NCBI GenBank assembly: GCA_043228905.1
Contig: JBHGNT010000018.1
Location: forward strand, 3,968,001-4,032,000
Length of the DNA: 64,000 nt
Reading direction: 5' to 3'
DNA from: Azolla caroliniana
Taxonomy: Eukaryota > Polypodiophyta
Translations under genes and position numbers: made by a program
Notes under the pieces: model-generated
What the model was told of the DNA's origin: nothing
The model's database searches: none
What the model saw: only the letters and a program-made list of their open reading frames with translations
Part shown: positions 48,801 through 60,236 of the stretch, one piece after another
How the letters are laid out: every line of letters starts with the position of its first letter
Position numbering within the stretch: the stretch's first letter is position 1

Positions 48801-51800
48801 AATTTTAAAATTAAATCTTGAAATTTTTAACTTTGATCTAACTTGAAAACCGAAACCGAACCGTGAAATTGCAGTTTTAACGGTTAACAGTTTGAACATC
48901 TCTAAAACCGTTCGGTCTGAGCTTGGATTTTTTGTAACAGTTTGGTGGTTCAGTTTAAGTTTCAATTAATGTAAACGGTTTAAGTTTGTCACTCTTGAAC
49001 CGAACCGAACAGTTGCCGATTGTTACCTATGAGCTGGACAGAATACACCATTGTACCAATCTTCAAGAGCAGAGATCCCATAATGCCAGGAAATTATAGG
49101 ACAATCATGGTTGCCCATTATTTGGCCAAAATATGCCAACATTCAGCTGGGCAGGCAAGCTTTCAAATTTAGTTTACCCTTTAACCCCTTATCATGGACT
49201 GCAGATCCCATAAAAAGAGGAGTTAATGCTGCTTTGTGGGTTTCTAAAAAGAATTCAACATGGTACCATGTGTTTAGCTCATGAAGTGGCTCGAAACCGT
49301 TGCTATCTCCATTCTTTGGCAATGGGGAATCTATGCATTGTATGAATCCATGTCCGGAAAAGTGGGATCTCCAATCGGTTGTTGGAATCTGTGAAATCAA
49401 GGATACTCACTATCACCCCCTCTTCAGTTTCTTTATGAGTTATCGTATTCAATATAGAGATTACATGGTTTGAGAACATGCTTAGCAGCGAGACATTATG
49501 CTAATATCTAACTCTGTGAAGGAACTACAAAGACATCTAAACGCTTTAAAATCATTTTGTACATGCAAAGGTTTGTCTGTAAACCTTGATAAAACTAAAG
49601 TGATGGTGTTTAACACCACTCATGCATGGTAACAACGTCAGAACAGAAATCTTCTTGAGAGGAGTAACACTCACAGGGACTCATTGTTGCTGTCTGCACA
49701 TGCATCTATACTTTTCCAAATTGTAACATGTTAAGTTTATTTTTAAGCAACCCCTCTAGACAAAAGAAGAGAATGTTATACCAAGTTTCTCATAAAAAAA
49801 CTGGCAGTCCATGCAAAATGTGCTCACATACAGGCTTCCCATGATCTCACAAATACCAGTCACGCAGGACTTTAGACTCTAGAAGCTCCATGCACAGATA
49901 TTTCAAAAAATGAGGAACACAGGGGAATTTTTCCCTCTTTAGTAGGTTTTTTCCCCCTGTCCATAAAAACTCTGATAACCCTAAAGTGGTGAAGTTTCTG
50001 GGGATTCAAAATAAGAACCCAACATCAATCTCAATGATTGCCCCCATGATAAGGAGCCCTTGATGCTCTTGAAAGACAATGTGCACATATACAGTTCCGA
50101 GAGCCACAAACTAAATTGTAACTATTTCATACACTTGTGACACTGCATCTTCTCTATGGAGTAGAAACCTAGGGACTGAGTCTTCACAGTGTACATAACT
50201 AGAAAGATTTGGTGAGACCTTCAATCTCAATTATTGCTCACATGATAAGGAGCAAAGCATCTGTACCCCATGATACAATCCAGAAAGAAATGGGAGCAGC
50301 CACCATAATCATCAATGCATTATTCAATCAATGACTAGTATTCAAGAGCTTTGGGAGATCCGTAAATGAAGGTACTCAAGGTTAGCACATATGTTAACAA
50401 AACAACTTACTAAACATGGAGATAATCAGAATTTCATCAAGATATACTTCACCTTCTATGCATACCAAATAGACAGGGATATGTCAATGTGTAAAATAAA
50501 TCTTGCAAAATTAAGGTCTCCTATTGGTTCAAATGGATGTAGCATAACTGGAACTGAATCTTCCTAGGTTTAACTTTGTACATGCTTTAGAGATGTGAGA
50601 GAACTACCATTCACGTGAATTTCTCCTCATTGATCAAGAGAATGAAATGTAATGCTCATATATGTGCATAATTAAAAGAAAGATTTATCCCTCAAGTATG
50701 TACACAAGTATGGAATATTAAAACACCATAAGAGAACGTGATTCCAAAGAGAATCAAAACAAAATCATGCATCTGCATGATGTCTACATTTGGAAAAAAG
50801 AAGCCATTTCATCAGTAACTATAGCGATCAAATTTTCAGTAGAAAGAAAAGAACACATTATCCAAGCTATGAAACAAAGATACCTGCATATAGGAGATTG
50901 TGCTGGCTTGATTCGCAAGGACGTTGCGAACAGAAAATTGTTTACGTTCTTTTCTATCCATGCCACGAGCTCTGTGTGTATTTAAAAGATACGAACCTCC
51001 CTGTGAGTATCTCTCTGATCCTTGGAAGCTTTCCATCTCTCTGGATTTATTCCTCCACATAGTTGAGTTCTGGTTTCCAAACTTCTCATTGCTTCTACCA
51101 GTGATTTTCACAGCTCGATTGTCATTCCCATAACTATACTGCTTCACTTTATTCCGATTATCATTGACCCGACCGTTCTTGAATAGAGATTTTCCATCCA
51201 TTCTTGACTTCAAATGTTCTTGTCTCTCCAGAGTGTCCCTTTCATTCTTTCCTCTAGCTGATTGGTTTTCAAATTTCTCCCTCCTTAAGGGTATTGAATC
51301 TTTCATATTTATATACTTGGTCAGATCATTTGGAAGGTCAGATCTTCTATTTGTTTTATAAAACCTCCGGCCAATGTTCTGCTCATTTTCTCCCAGGTTC
51401 AATGGCATTGACATATCCTTCATACGAGTACCTTTGAAATGATCCTCTTTCATTGTATTTTCATTTCCTTTAGTATTTTGTTCTGCATTTTTACTTTGAG
51501 AATTCATTGCCTCATTGGGTTGAACTTCCTCATTTAAATGTTGCATGTCATTCACATCCTCTTTTTTAGGCTCTCTTTCCAAAGGTTGGTTGCATTTGAA
51601 ACTACCAAATATTGATGTTGGCTTGGTTGAGTTCTTGGTATCTGACGATTTTCTATTGGTTCTGTCATCAGTCGCCATATAGTTTCTGTCTGAAAACATG
51701 AAATCATCTAGTTCAAAGAGATTTGGAAGTAGATTTTTCTCTTCCAATGGTGCTTGTAAAGAAATTACTGATGAAATATTTGGCACTATCCTGAGAGAGG

Positions 51801-53655
51801 TATCTGTTTCTCCTTTGTTTGAACTAGTCAAATTAATTTTCTTTTCGATGTCGAGCAAGGAACCATTTTCCTTCATCAGAGATAACTTTCCAAGTATTTT
51901 TTCACCATAAACTTTGGTGTTTTCACCACGTATTCCACCTTGCTTCCCCTCGATGCTTGTTGGGGTTATAAGATGATCTTCCAAAGATGTGATACTTTGC
52001 ATCTTCTTTCTCTCTTCTCTTTTCTTTGGTGAGGTGTCTTCCTCTTTAACTGATGAGATAATGTTACCACCTATATTCAAATCATCTGCAAAAGATGATA
52101 TGCTAGATTCTGCCAAGATATTATAATCCGTTTCCTTCTTATTTGGTAATGTCTTCGACAACATCAATGGCGGTATCGACAGATTTCCCGCTGAATTACC
52201 ATCTCCCTGTATGTTTTTTTCTGCCAATGCACCAGACGATGCAACCTTGTTGCTATGCTTTAGAAAACCTTCACCTTGATTTTTTCTAGCCACTTTCTTT
52301 GGAGATAATGGTGCTTCATTCAAAACAGACGAGGTAATCTTACCATCCGAAGTTAAATGAACTTCAGAAGGTGAGGTAACCTCTGATAACAAGGTACCAT
52401 TTTTCTTCTTTCTTGAAACCCTCCCAGGAGATGCCGGTGATATCAATACTTCTTCTAAAATTGCAGATGAGGAAATCTCAGGATCTTTCATTAGATTTTC
52501 TTCAGAAGAAACGTCATCTGCTTTCCTTCTTCTGCTTCTTCTCGTTAGAGATGTGGACACTGATGCTGATGATGTTTCTTCAAGTGTAAAGGGGGGAAGT
52601 TCCTTTTTATCGTCAGAAGATACAGAAACTTGTGATATTGTACTATCTTTCTTCTTGCTGTTTACTCTCTTAGTTGAGGATATGCCATCTGAGGTCAACA
52701 TTGTCTCTGATGAATGATCTTCGAATGATGACAAGGATTGTGATGTTAAGCTTTCATCTTTCTTCCTTTTCCTGGTGACTTTCTTTGGCACTGAAGCTGA
52801 TGAAGTTTCATCTATGGTAGAAGAAAGCTCAGTCGAAGAAGATGTAAGAGGAGGAGGAAGGGAACTTTCTTTCTTCTTCCTGGTGATCTTTTTTGGTAAA
52901 AATGCAGACAATAATTGCGATGATGCTTCTTCTGAGGTAGAATCAAGCCCAGTCTCTGCAGGAAGGTTTTCTTTTTCCTTAGGTGACACCCTTCTGGTAA
53001 CTTTTCTTGGAGACATTGCAGGCAATAATGTGACACCTGAAGCTTCCAATGAGGCAGAAGAAAGCTCCACCTGAGCAGAAAGGGTTTCGCTCTTTTTAGA
53101 TGAATTTCTTCTGGTAGCTTTTCTTGGCAATTTTGCAGAAAATAAAGTTGGTAATGACGATGATGATGACGATGTTTCTTCCGAGCCTTGAAGAAGATTA
53201 ATATGAGAAGGAGAAGGAGAAGGAGAAGATGAACCGCTTTCCTTCATGTCAGAAGAATCTTTCTGCGCTGTATGAGGAGGCGGAAAACAAACAGAACCAG
53301 CAGCATTTAAGGAGCCATTTCCTTCCTGTGATGCAGATAATCTATGGGCAAAACGTCTACTTCTGAATTCTTTCGAGGATGAAGAAGAAGAGGGAAGAGT
53401 GGCTGTAAAGAGCTTCGCTCTTCTGGTTCGGAAAGAAGAAGAAGAAAGACGCGGTAAGAAGCAAGAAGAATTACTCAAACCTGTAAAATACAACATGGTC
53501 GAGGTTGCGGTGGAAGAACAGGTGTACTTTGAGGAGAAGGACAGTATGGCTGCATTACATGTTGAGGAAGAAGAAGAAGAAGAAGGAGAAGAAGGCAAGC
53601 AGGAACGCAAGTGGACGCCGTAGCTACTGCAGCTCCTTCCCATCATGGACGCCAT
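41880..53655 (-). CDS. TRZ: Long-form tRNase Z (tRNA 3' endonuclease) with very long N-terminus
   Basis: Thirteen exons (-): 53655-50884, 46944-46855, 46742-46698, 46581-46527, 46168-46125, 45418-45008, 44932-44685, 44440-44296, 44202-44161, 44002-43831, 43707-43512, 43200-42546, 42173-41880; 1722 aa. The enzyme cuts the 3' trailer from tRNA precursors so CCA can be added. The N-terminal metallo-lactamase-like half starts at the end of exon 1 (ISYMQ|IYGTGFDTGDTVP, FLFFDRRRFIFNVGE, IDHVFLTRVCSETTGGLPG). The C-terminal catalytic half has FLGTGSSQPS (1365-1374), the zinc motif HMHADH (1427-1432), FSGDTRPC (about 1602-1609) and HFSQRY (1663-1668). Exon 1 alone encodes 924 residues: a Ser-rich, targeting-like start, eight basic cores (such as KKVTRK) at about 175-470, then Asn/Lys/Glu-rich sequence. 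Family members are usually 800-950 aa in total. Intron 3 has a GC donor. The start at 53655 is the first in-frame ATG I see. Confidence 0.9.
43258..43473. mobile_element. MITE-like inverted-repeat element in tRNase Z intron 11
   Basis: The left arm (AACTCCAAAATACCCGAG, TCTTTATTTCCC, 43258-43304) is matched inverted at 43426-43473 (GGGAAATAAAGAG, CAGGGTATTTCAGAGTT), about 80% identical. The 216-bp unit fills most of the 311-bp intron. Confidence 0.6.
45512..45690. mobile_element. AACCG-type element, short or truncated copy
   Basis: Starts GGAATCGGCAACGGTTGGG, like the ends of the related elements at 13.38 and 48.27 kb, and continues with AACCGGTTAAG-rich sequence. It lies in tRNase Z intron 5. 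The right end is not clear. Confidence 0.4.
45738..45812. repeat. (CT)n microsatellite, about 75 bp
   Basis: Uninterrupted CT dinucleotide run in the intron between tRNase Z exons 5 and 6. A (TCTA)n tract follows at 45927-45950. Confidence 0.95.
47750..50480 (+). mobile_element. LINE relic in tRNase Z intron 1, antisense to the gene
   Basis: In order along the plus strand: SWYDEECHDTRR near 48.03 kb (linker before RT), YTIVPIFKSRDPIMPGNYRT at about 49.04-49.10 kb (RT start), KELQRHLNALKSF and GLSVNLDKTKVMVFN at about 49.51-49.62 kb, LLYGVET at about 50.15 kb and IAHMIRSKASVPHDTIQKEM near 50.24-50.29 kb. This is the normal order of a LINE second ORF. Stops and frameshifts are frequent. The clade is not determined. 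Confidence 0.65.
48272..49027. mobile_element. AACCG-rich element nested in the LINE
   Basis: Begins AATCGGCAAGCATTCAG and ends in the inverted GTTGCCGATT. It contains two partial tandem copies of about 240 bp with GGTTTGGTTCAGGTTCCAG and AAGCCTAATTTTGACATT. The second half matches the reverse of 13.6-13.7 kb. It sits between the LINE's linker and RT segments, so it inserted after the LINE. Confidence 0.55.
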
Positions 53656-54330
53656 AGCCAACCAAATCCCTGACCTTCACGAGGAAGAAGAAGAAGAAGA
53701 AGAAGGAAGAGGAAGAGAGCTCTCAGGTCATCGCAACGGAGGAATGGAGGAAGGAAAGGGAGCTATATACGTGCAGGCCATGGAACGAAAGAACGAAGAG
53801 GAGGAAGGAAGGAAGGAAGGAAGGAAGGAAGGAAGAGCCATAGCCATATCCATAGCGATGGCCATGGCCATCGCCGTCTTCTTCTTCTTCTTCTTCTTCT
53901 TCTTCTTCTGCAGGTTTACATATCACTTAATTATGGTCCGAAGATAACCAGTGATTTTTCCTTTATTTACAAAACTGCCCCTATCTTTTTCCAATTTCCC
54001 CAGATACCCCTACATTTTTGCTATTTCCCCAAATGCCCCTGACCACCCCCTTTCCAACCTTTTCTTCCTCTATCATCAAATCCATATTTCACCCATCGGC
54101 ATCGGCTTTCTCCTCACAAACTGTTGTAGGCATAGATGATAGCCTTACAAATCAATTCTATTCTATAACTAATTTTAATGGGTTGCAGATCAATTCTATA
54201 GCCTTACACATCAATTATCGGCATTTAAATTATGGATAGGATTGTCGAGAAACCAATCATCCCAAGAACTAAAGACAAACCAACAATGACTTCTTCCTCT
54301 TCCTCTTCTTTTCTTTTCTTTTTTTTTCCA
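53656..54330. other. tRNase Z promoter side
   Basis: Contains (GAA)n at 53680-53712, (GGAA)n at 53806-53834 and (TTC)n at 53876-53908. Near 53955-54055 a TATTTCCCC/AAATGCCCC phrase repeats, similar to the inverted-repeat element arms noted elsewhere. No gene recognised. Confidence 0.4.
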
Positions 54331-57230
54331 AAAAAACTCTTTCCATTAGTTATAAAATTTTACAAATGAGATTATTATGTACAAATCCCTGTAGGGACAC
54401 AATAGTTCCATCTTATGTGGATACCCACTAACTCAAGAAAGGGAGAGGACGACCATTGTTGGATGAAGGCTATTCGTTTCTTTCAACTCCATTGGAGCCG
54501 CCCTTGAGGCCATCATATTGGCTCTTTAGAGTGGCTACAATTTCACTCCATATCTCTTGCAGTAACATTGTTGGATGCACGGGTTGGTTGGAGAAGATCC
54601 GTCTACACCGTTGTTTCCATAGAATCCAAAGAGTTATTGGGTTGACCAATTCCACCACAACTTGAGATTTGTCATTAAGAGGAATTTAGTGGACATTGCC
54701 GATGGTGGAGAAAAAAACCTCTTGTGCTTTTATCACCAAAGTCATCCCCTCCTCCTGATGCTCGTATATGCCAACTGGGGTTTGCCATGATAGCCAACAT
54801 ATATATTCCCCACTTGATTGAGCCCTCTTGCACATGGCATAATTGTAACAAGCGGCCAACCCCCCACCATATTCAATGGGACGTTGGGCAATCCCACAAA
54901 GTGTGTCGTATTGATTCTACTACATTTGGACACTCTACACAATTAGGAGAGCTAAGGTTCCCACGTTGCCATGCTCCCACCGGTAGTGACTTATGTATTA
55001 ATAGCCATTGGAACGTGGTAATTCGTCTCGCGTGTTGTTGTTTCCAAATTTTCTGCCAAAACTTGGTGATAATTGTGTGAGGAACTTGATATGTGTGCCA
55101 GACCTATGCAGCAGCCAGCTCTTGGGCAGTTTGAGCAACTAGAATGTGGCGACCCAATCTAGTTGTGAACTAGAAGAAAGGGATGGGTTTGCTTCCTTGC
55201 CCCGTGTAAGGATCATGCCATGTCCATTGCAAAGGGTCCCAACTGACATTACGTAGCCATGTGTTTTCATGAGTACATATGTGCCAATCGGGTTGTACTT
55301 TGATTGGAACAGGATCTACAATCCATTTATGACCAATATACGTGAGTACTCGAATTGCGTTATTCTGTGTTGGTGTCTCAGTGTCTCGCAATTCAGAACC
55401 TTTGATCCTGTCTGGTGTTCCCGTACCTTTCGAGATCAAAGATCCCCCCTCCTCGTAGCCTATCCATTTCTCCATTGTCGTCCTTTGAGTAGCAGCTTCC
55501 CTAATCAGTAGAGCGTTAATGATTTCCGATCTCATAGTCCATCCACCCCTGATTCCATGGAGTATGTTGGCTTGATCTTGTAGTGGCAATGACATAAACC
55601 GTCTCTAACATTCTATACTTTTTCCTGGACCTTCTGCAATGTATCCCCATGACAACCCCTTACTTGATCCAAGTAGTTGACTAGATTCATCCTTGATACA
55701 TGGGTTCCATAGGATACGTTGACCGAGCCGGGCAAGTTCAGAACTCGGTTGATCGCAATTGAGCCCTCGTCTAATATCACACCATGCCTTCCAGATGGAT
55801 GCACTGGGCGGGAGAAACTAGGTTTGAGATCCATGTTTAGAATCCATCCTGTCTGGGGGGCCCAATTGACCCCTTTTCATGGCCTAAAGTAAGCGAAACA
55901 AACCGCAATAGCATTTTCCAACAGTCATTTCTCGGTTGGAGTCCTCGCACCACAAATTTGGCAAGTAAGGCTTTTGATTGTGAGAGGGGATCAATAAGAC
56001 CCAATCCCCCTCTCGACTTAGGTGATGTGAGTATAGGTCACGCCACCTTGGCACGAGTTACATGATCTTCCTTACCAGACTAAATGTAGTTGTGTACCAG
56101 TCGTTGAATCTAATGTATACTTTCCTTGGAGATTGTCCAACATGATAGAATGTACCATGTTGTTGCGAGTAGTACCTGGTTTGCCACTATGATGCGACCC
56201 GCTAGTGACAGCTTTTTCGAACTCCAATGTATCAACTTTTGTCTAATGGAATGGATAACGGGTGCAATCATAGTCTCAGGCGGTATGTTGAAACCAATTT
56301 GGAAACCCAAATATTTGGTGCTTGCTCCTTGATTGATCCATTTGAAAGCGGGATGTGGGTGCCACGCAGGATCTATTTCATGAGAAAGCCATATTGCACA
56401 AGATTTGTGCCAATTGATCATGGCATTGGATCTCTTGCAAACTACGGCTAACCCACTTTCGAGCTTTTGTAGGTTTTCCAAGTCCCCTTGCAGGTAGACC
56501 GTTGTGTCATCTACAAATTCTATATCCAGGATGCTTTGGTGAGAATGAGGCACGGGAAGACCACGTAGGTTGAGATGTCGCGAGTTGAGAAAGCAAGAGA
56601 GTGCTTCGGCATATAATAAAAACAAGGATGGAGCTAGTGGGCATCCCTGTCGTACAGATCGGGATATTTGGAAAAAGGGGCCCCTTTCACCTGCCAGTGA
56701 AACGCAACTATTGTCGTTCCTATAAAGTCTGGCAATGCCTTTGATCCATGTCTCTTGAAAGCCGAGTTTCCCCATCACACTTTCGAGAAAGTTCCAACAT
56801 AACCTGCCATATGTTGTCCCAAAATCTAGTAGCACCACCGTTACCTTGTGTTGGTACGCTTTGCAAGGGCTATTGCTTCCCAGAATGAGAAGAGGTTGTC
56901 TAGGATGCTCTGATTTCTAACAAAACCTGTTTGGGATGGATGAATGAGTTGAGGGAGAAGTGGTGTTAAACGACGTGCCATGATTTTTGCGAGTAACTTA
57001 TGAACAATATTGAGAAGAGTTATGGGCTGCCACTTGCTAATGTCGTTGGCACTTCCACCACTTTTAGGAATGAGATGTATCATCCCCTGTCCAAATTCCT
57101 CCGGCAATGTTTGTAGGTAAAGATAATTCGTTTCCTTCAAACAAACATGAGGAATAGAATTCCTTCGAACTCTTCCACAATAAATTATCCACAATCAGTA
57201 AACCGGTCTTTGACGTGCGAAACAAACATA
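54330..57230 (-). mobile_element. L1-type plant LINE relic (reverse transcriptase and zf-RVT)
   Basis: Read on the minus strand: LPEEFGQGMIHLIPKSGGSANDISKWQPITLLN-type RT start (57.1 kb), SQTGFVRNQSILDN, then, after a frameshift at about 56.84 kb, VRQGCPLAPSLFLLYAEAL, the catalytic FVDDT (where F/YADD is usual), and STKYLGFQIG. Past 55.9 kb the frame is broken, but HTLWDC and RC-type zf-RVT motifs can be read to about 54.5 kb. The endonuclease domain is missing, so the copy is 5'-truncated and dead. Confidence 0.8.
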
Positions 57231-57731
57231 AAGCAAATAATGACTATTATTTTATGTACATGTCAAATAAACATGAAGAATAGTCTTCAATACTTCCTTC
57301 AAGGTCTTCTGCAGTAGATCATTGACAATCACTCAACCGGTCTTTGATGTTATCAATTACTTTACATTATCTGCTTCCTCCTCGAAGATATGTAGGCTAT
57401 AAACTTGTTTTTCATTGACCTGCATCACAAGATCTTGGGAAATCGTTGTTCTTCAACACCTGTTACAAATGTTGCATTTGTAGACAGCAAACCTACCATG
57501 ATACGCATGCACTTGGAATTCCTTCATCTCCACAACCCCTCAACAAACCAACAAGGACTTGTATAACACATGGTGGTCTAGGAGCCTTAGGTGATTGAGC
57601 TATTTATACAAAGGGGACTAGCTCTACCCTCCTTCATTATGCCATCCAGAGACAATGTCGAGACTCAATTAGTAAGGCTAAACTTTTCTTTTTTTGTCGG
57701 ATCTGTTATTTCGACAACCAAGCTATGACAT
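57231..57731. other. Intergenic between LINE and Copia
   Basis: A short duplicated phrase (AACCGGTCTTTGA near 57203 and 57337) with similar flanks suggests a local duplication of about 135 bp. Nothing else recognised. Confidence 0.4.
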
Positions 57732-58119
57732 TGTTAGGAAACAGGTCCCTCCGGATGGGAAGTGAGAAGAACAGTACGGATGAGCAAACTCGACCGAGGC
57801 CGAAACTGGATGAGGAAAACCCAGCTATGGAAGACCCGGTGAGAACCGGATGACGAGTACCCGGCTACGGAGAGCCGGATGGTGCAGACCCGGTGAGAAC
57901 CGAATGAGGAGTACCCAGAAAGCACCGGATGATGCAAGCCCAGTGAGGAGTGCTCACCGGATGAAGGGACATATTCGTAAATATGTTTCCTGAGAGGTCA
58001 TCGGGGCTATATTTGTAAATAGCCGAAAAGTCATATTAGTATAAATATGACTTAGGGCAAACTTAGAAGTGTGTTGTTATTATTCTTGTTGGTGCTAGAT
58101 TAGAGAGCACGTAACAGTG

Positions 58120-58159
<40 letters not shown>

Positions 58160-58432
58160 GAGGTCGTTGCCTCTGTTGTAACCGCCGCCTGTGGCGAAGA
58201 TCGTGAGCACGAGGTCGTTGCCTCCGTGAGCTCCGAGTTGTAATCATTGTGATATAGTGATAGTTTGGAGTCTGTGAACTCCCGTGGTTTTTCCCTCTCA
58301 AGGTTTTCCACGTTAAACATCCTGTGTAGTTTTCTCTCCTTTGTGTCATGCTTTCATTTCTCGTCTCCTGTGTATGATTCTAAGCTCGGTTGTGGCCGAG
58401 TGTTGCGCATAGGGAGTGAGCAGTTCCTGTCA
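57732..58432 (+). repeat. Copia 5' LTR
   Basis: About 700 bp, starting TGTTAGGAA and ending TTCCTGTCA, which form short imperfect inverted ends. It has a TATA-like AGTATAAATATGAC near 58039, a (GA)n tract at 58123-58155, and several internal repeats of ACCCGGTGAGAACCGGATGA. The 3' LTR is not in the window, so the left boundary is inferred. Confidence 0.7.
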
Positions 58433-58435
58433 AAC

Positions 58436-58447
58436 TGGTATCAGAGC
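58436..58447 (+). promoter_or_regulatory. Copia primer-binding site
   Basis: TGGTATCAGAGC, complementary to the 3' end of initiator tRNA-Met, the usual primer of plant Copia elements. It lies 3 bp after the LTR end. Confidence 0.9.
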
Positions 58448-58462
58448 GAAGCAACACAGAAG

Positions 58463-59339
58463 ATGGACGAATCGTTGGGCGACATGTTCAAGCTCACCGG
58501 CTCCAACTATTCAGTGTGGAAGTCGAAGATGAGGGACATGCTCGTGGTCAAAGATCTTTGGTTGCCAATTTAGTTCGGGGACAAGAGACCATACAAAATC
58601 GACGCCACGATATGGGAGGTGATGCACATGAAGACAACGGCGTACATACGGTGCTTCATCGACATGAGCCTATACAACAACTTCAATGAAGAGAGCAAGG
58701 CTCATGAGCTCTGGGAGAAGATCGACATTATGTTTCAGAACAAAAATGTTGTTAACCAGGTTTCAGTATTCCGGAAGCTAGTAAGACTACGGTACCAAGA
58801 TGGCTCCAGCATGGCGGAGCACATGAATGCCTTCCAAGACTGATACACCAAGCAACATCATTGGAAGTACCTCTCGCCGATGAGGTACTAGCGCTACTAC
58901 TGCTCGGCTCCCTCCCGGATAGCCGGGAGATGTTGGTTGTCACTTTGGGCAACGCCGGGCCAGAAGGGAAACAATTATCCTAGCAAGAGTGAAGTTGAGC
59001 TTGCTAGATGAGGAGGCGCGTCGAAAAGATAAGGATACGAGCTCTAACTCCAAAGTGCTCCTTACCGAATCGGAACGCGGAAGACAAAGAAACCGTAGTC
59101 CCCAGAACTGGGAAAAGTCGAGGACACGGTCAAAGTCAAGGGGGAGGCCTACTTGCTTCTATTGCGGCAAGCCAGGACACTTCCAGAAGAATTGTCGGCA
59201 TTTCTGGAAAGACAAGGAAACCGATGGTACCGATTCGAAGCGGACACAGGACCGGAACGGTAAAGACCGGAGGGGAACGGACCAGAAGGGAACGACGGTA
59301 ATCGTGGCAAGCGAACGCGTTGTTCCACCTTACCCCTGA
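58463..59339 (+). pseudogene. Copia gag relic
   Basis: Begins MDESLGDMFKLTGSNYSVWK, the typical Copia gag opening. An in-frame TAG follows at about 58572 and a TGA at 58841; the frame then changes. The last part (58989-59339) contains the zinc knuckle CFYCGKPGHFQKNC. In the family gag forms the particle and the knuckle binds RNA. Confidence 0.8.
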
Positions 59340-60236
59340 CCGGAAATGCTTCTCATCCTACTCAGTCGGTGATCACGGCTGTGTCCGGATGGGGAATGAA
59401 GGTACATGCCGAATTGTTAGCATAGGAGACGTGTGGTTGACAACACCAACCGGATGCAAGTTGTTGCTGAAGGATGTCCGACACATTCCGGAGGTTCGTC
59501 TGAACCTGATATCAGTCGGTCGGCTAGATGATGAAGGCTACACGGGTAGCATCCGGAACGGTGTTATGAAGTTTAGCAAAGGAAGCCTGATTGTGGCTCG
59601 GGCCCAGAAGGTCAACACGTTGTACCTGATGAATGCCCGGTTATGTCCGGAAGAAGTGAACGTAGCATCCAACACTGCCAGTGAGCTGTGGCACAAGAGG
59701 CTGTGTCACATGAACGAGAAGGGGATGAAGAGGCTTGCAAACGACAACCTCATTCCAGTGAAGAACGTACACTTGGAGAAGTGCACTGATTGTCTGGCCG
59801 GTAAACAAAACCGAACCTCCTTCCGATCGAGGCCACCGATGAGACGTAATGCACCACTAGAGTTGGTGCATACTGATGTATGTCAAGTGGACACGAAGTC
59901 ACATGCCGGGTCGCAGTACTTCGTGACGTTCATAGATGACCATAGCCGGAAGTTGTGGGCCACACCGTTGAAGACGAAGGATCGGGTGTTATCCGTCTTC
60001 AAAGAGCTCCATGCGAGAGTGGAAAGAGAAACCAGCCGGAAGTTGAAGGCGGTTCGAGCAGATAACGGAGGTGAATACCGGGGGCAGTTCGAGGAGTACT
60101 GTCGCTCGAAGGGAATCCGGCTCGAATTTACCGTGCCAAAGACGCTGGAACTAAACGGTGTCGTGAAGAAAACCGTCCACAAGCGGAATCGGTGCACCGG
60201 AGCATATGAACCAGCTCTTCATGCACGTACGCCTTA
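59320..60236 (+). pseudogene. Copia protease remnant and integrase
   Basis: An open frame with post-protease sequence (CFSSYSVGDHGCVRMGNEG, VRHIPEVRLNLISVGRLDDEG), the integrase H-H-C-C zinc motif (LWHKRLCH ... CTDCLAGKQ) and the core (LVHTDVCQV, FIDDHSRKLWA, DNGGEYRG). The protease catalytic DSGA is missing: the sequence jumps from the gag tail to FHLTPDRK. At the end NGVVKKT replaces the usual NGVAERMNRT, so the catalytic glutamate is lost, and the frame then runs into the gypsy element. Confidence 0.75.

Larger units (their letters stand above)
57732..60236 (+). mobile_element. Copia LTR retrotransposon, defective and truncated
   Basis: Order: 5' LTR, primer-binding site, gag, zinc knuckle, protease remnant, integrase. 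No reverse transcriptase or 3' LTR follows; the sequence switches to a gypsy element at about 60237. In-frame stops and frame changes in gag, and loss of the protease active-site segment, show it cannot act on its own. Confidence 0.8.

Noticed and set aside
50836-50883. Extension of the 941-codon frame past the exon 1 donor
   Set aside because: The frame after ISYMQ reads intron sequence; the conserved continuation IYGTGFDTGD lies at 46944 after a good GT-AG intron.
53645-53947. 100-codon Glu-rich ORF opposite the tRNase Z start
   Set aside because: Product of GAA/GGAA microsatellites.
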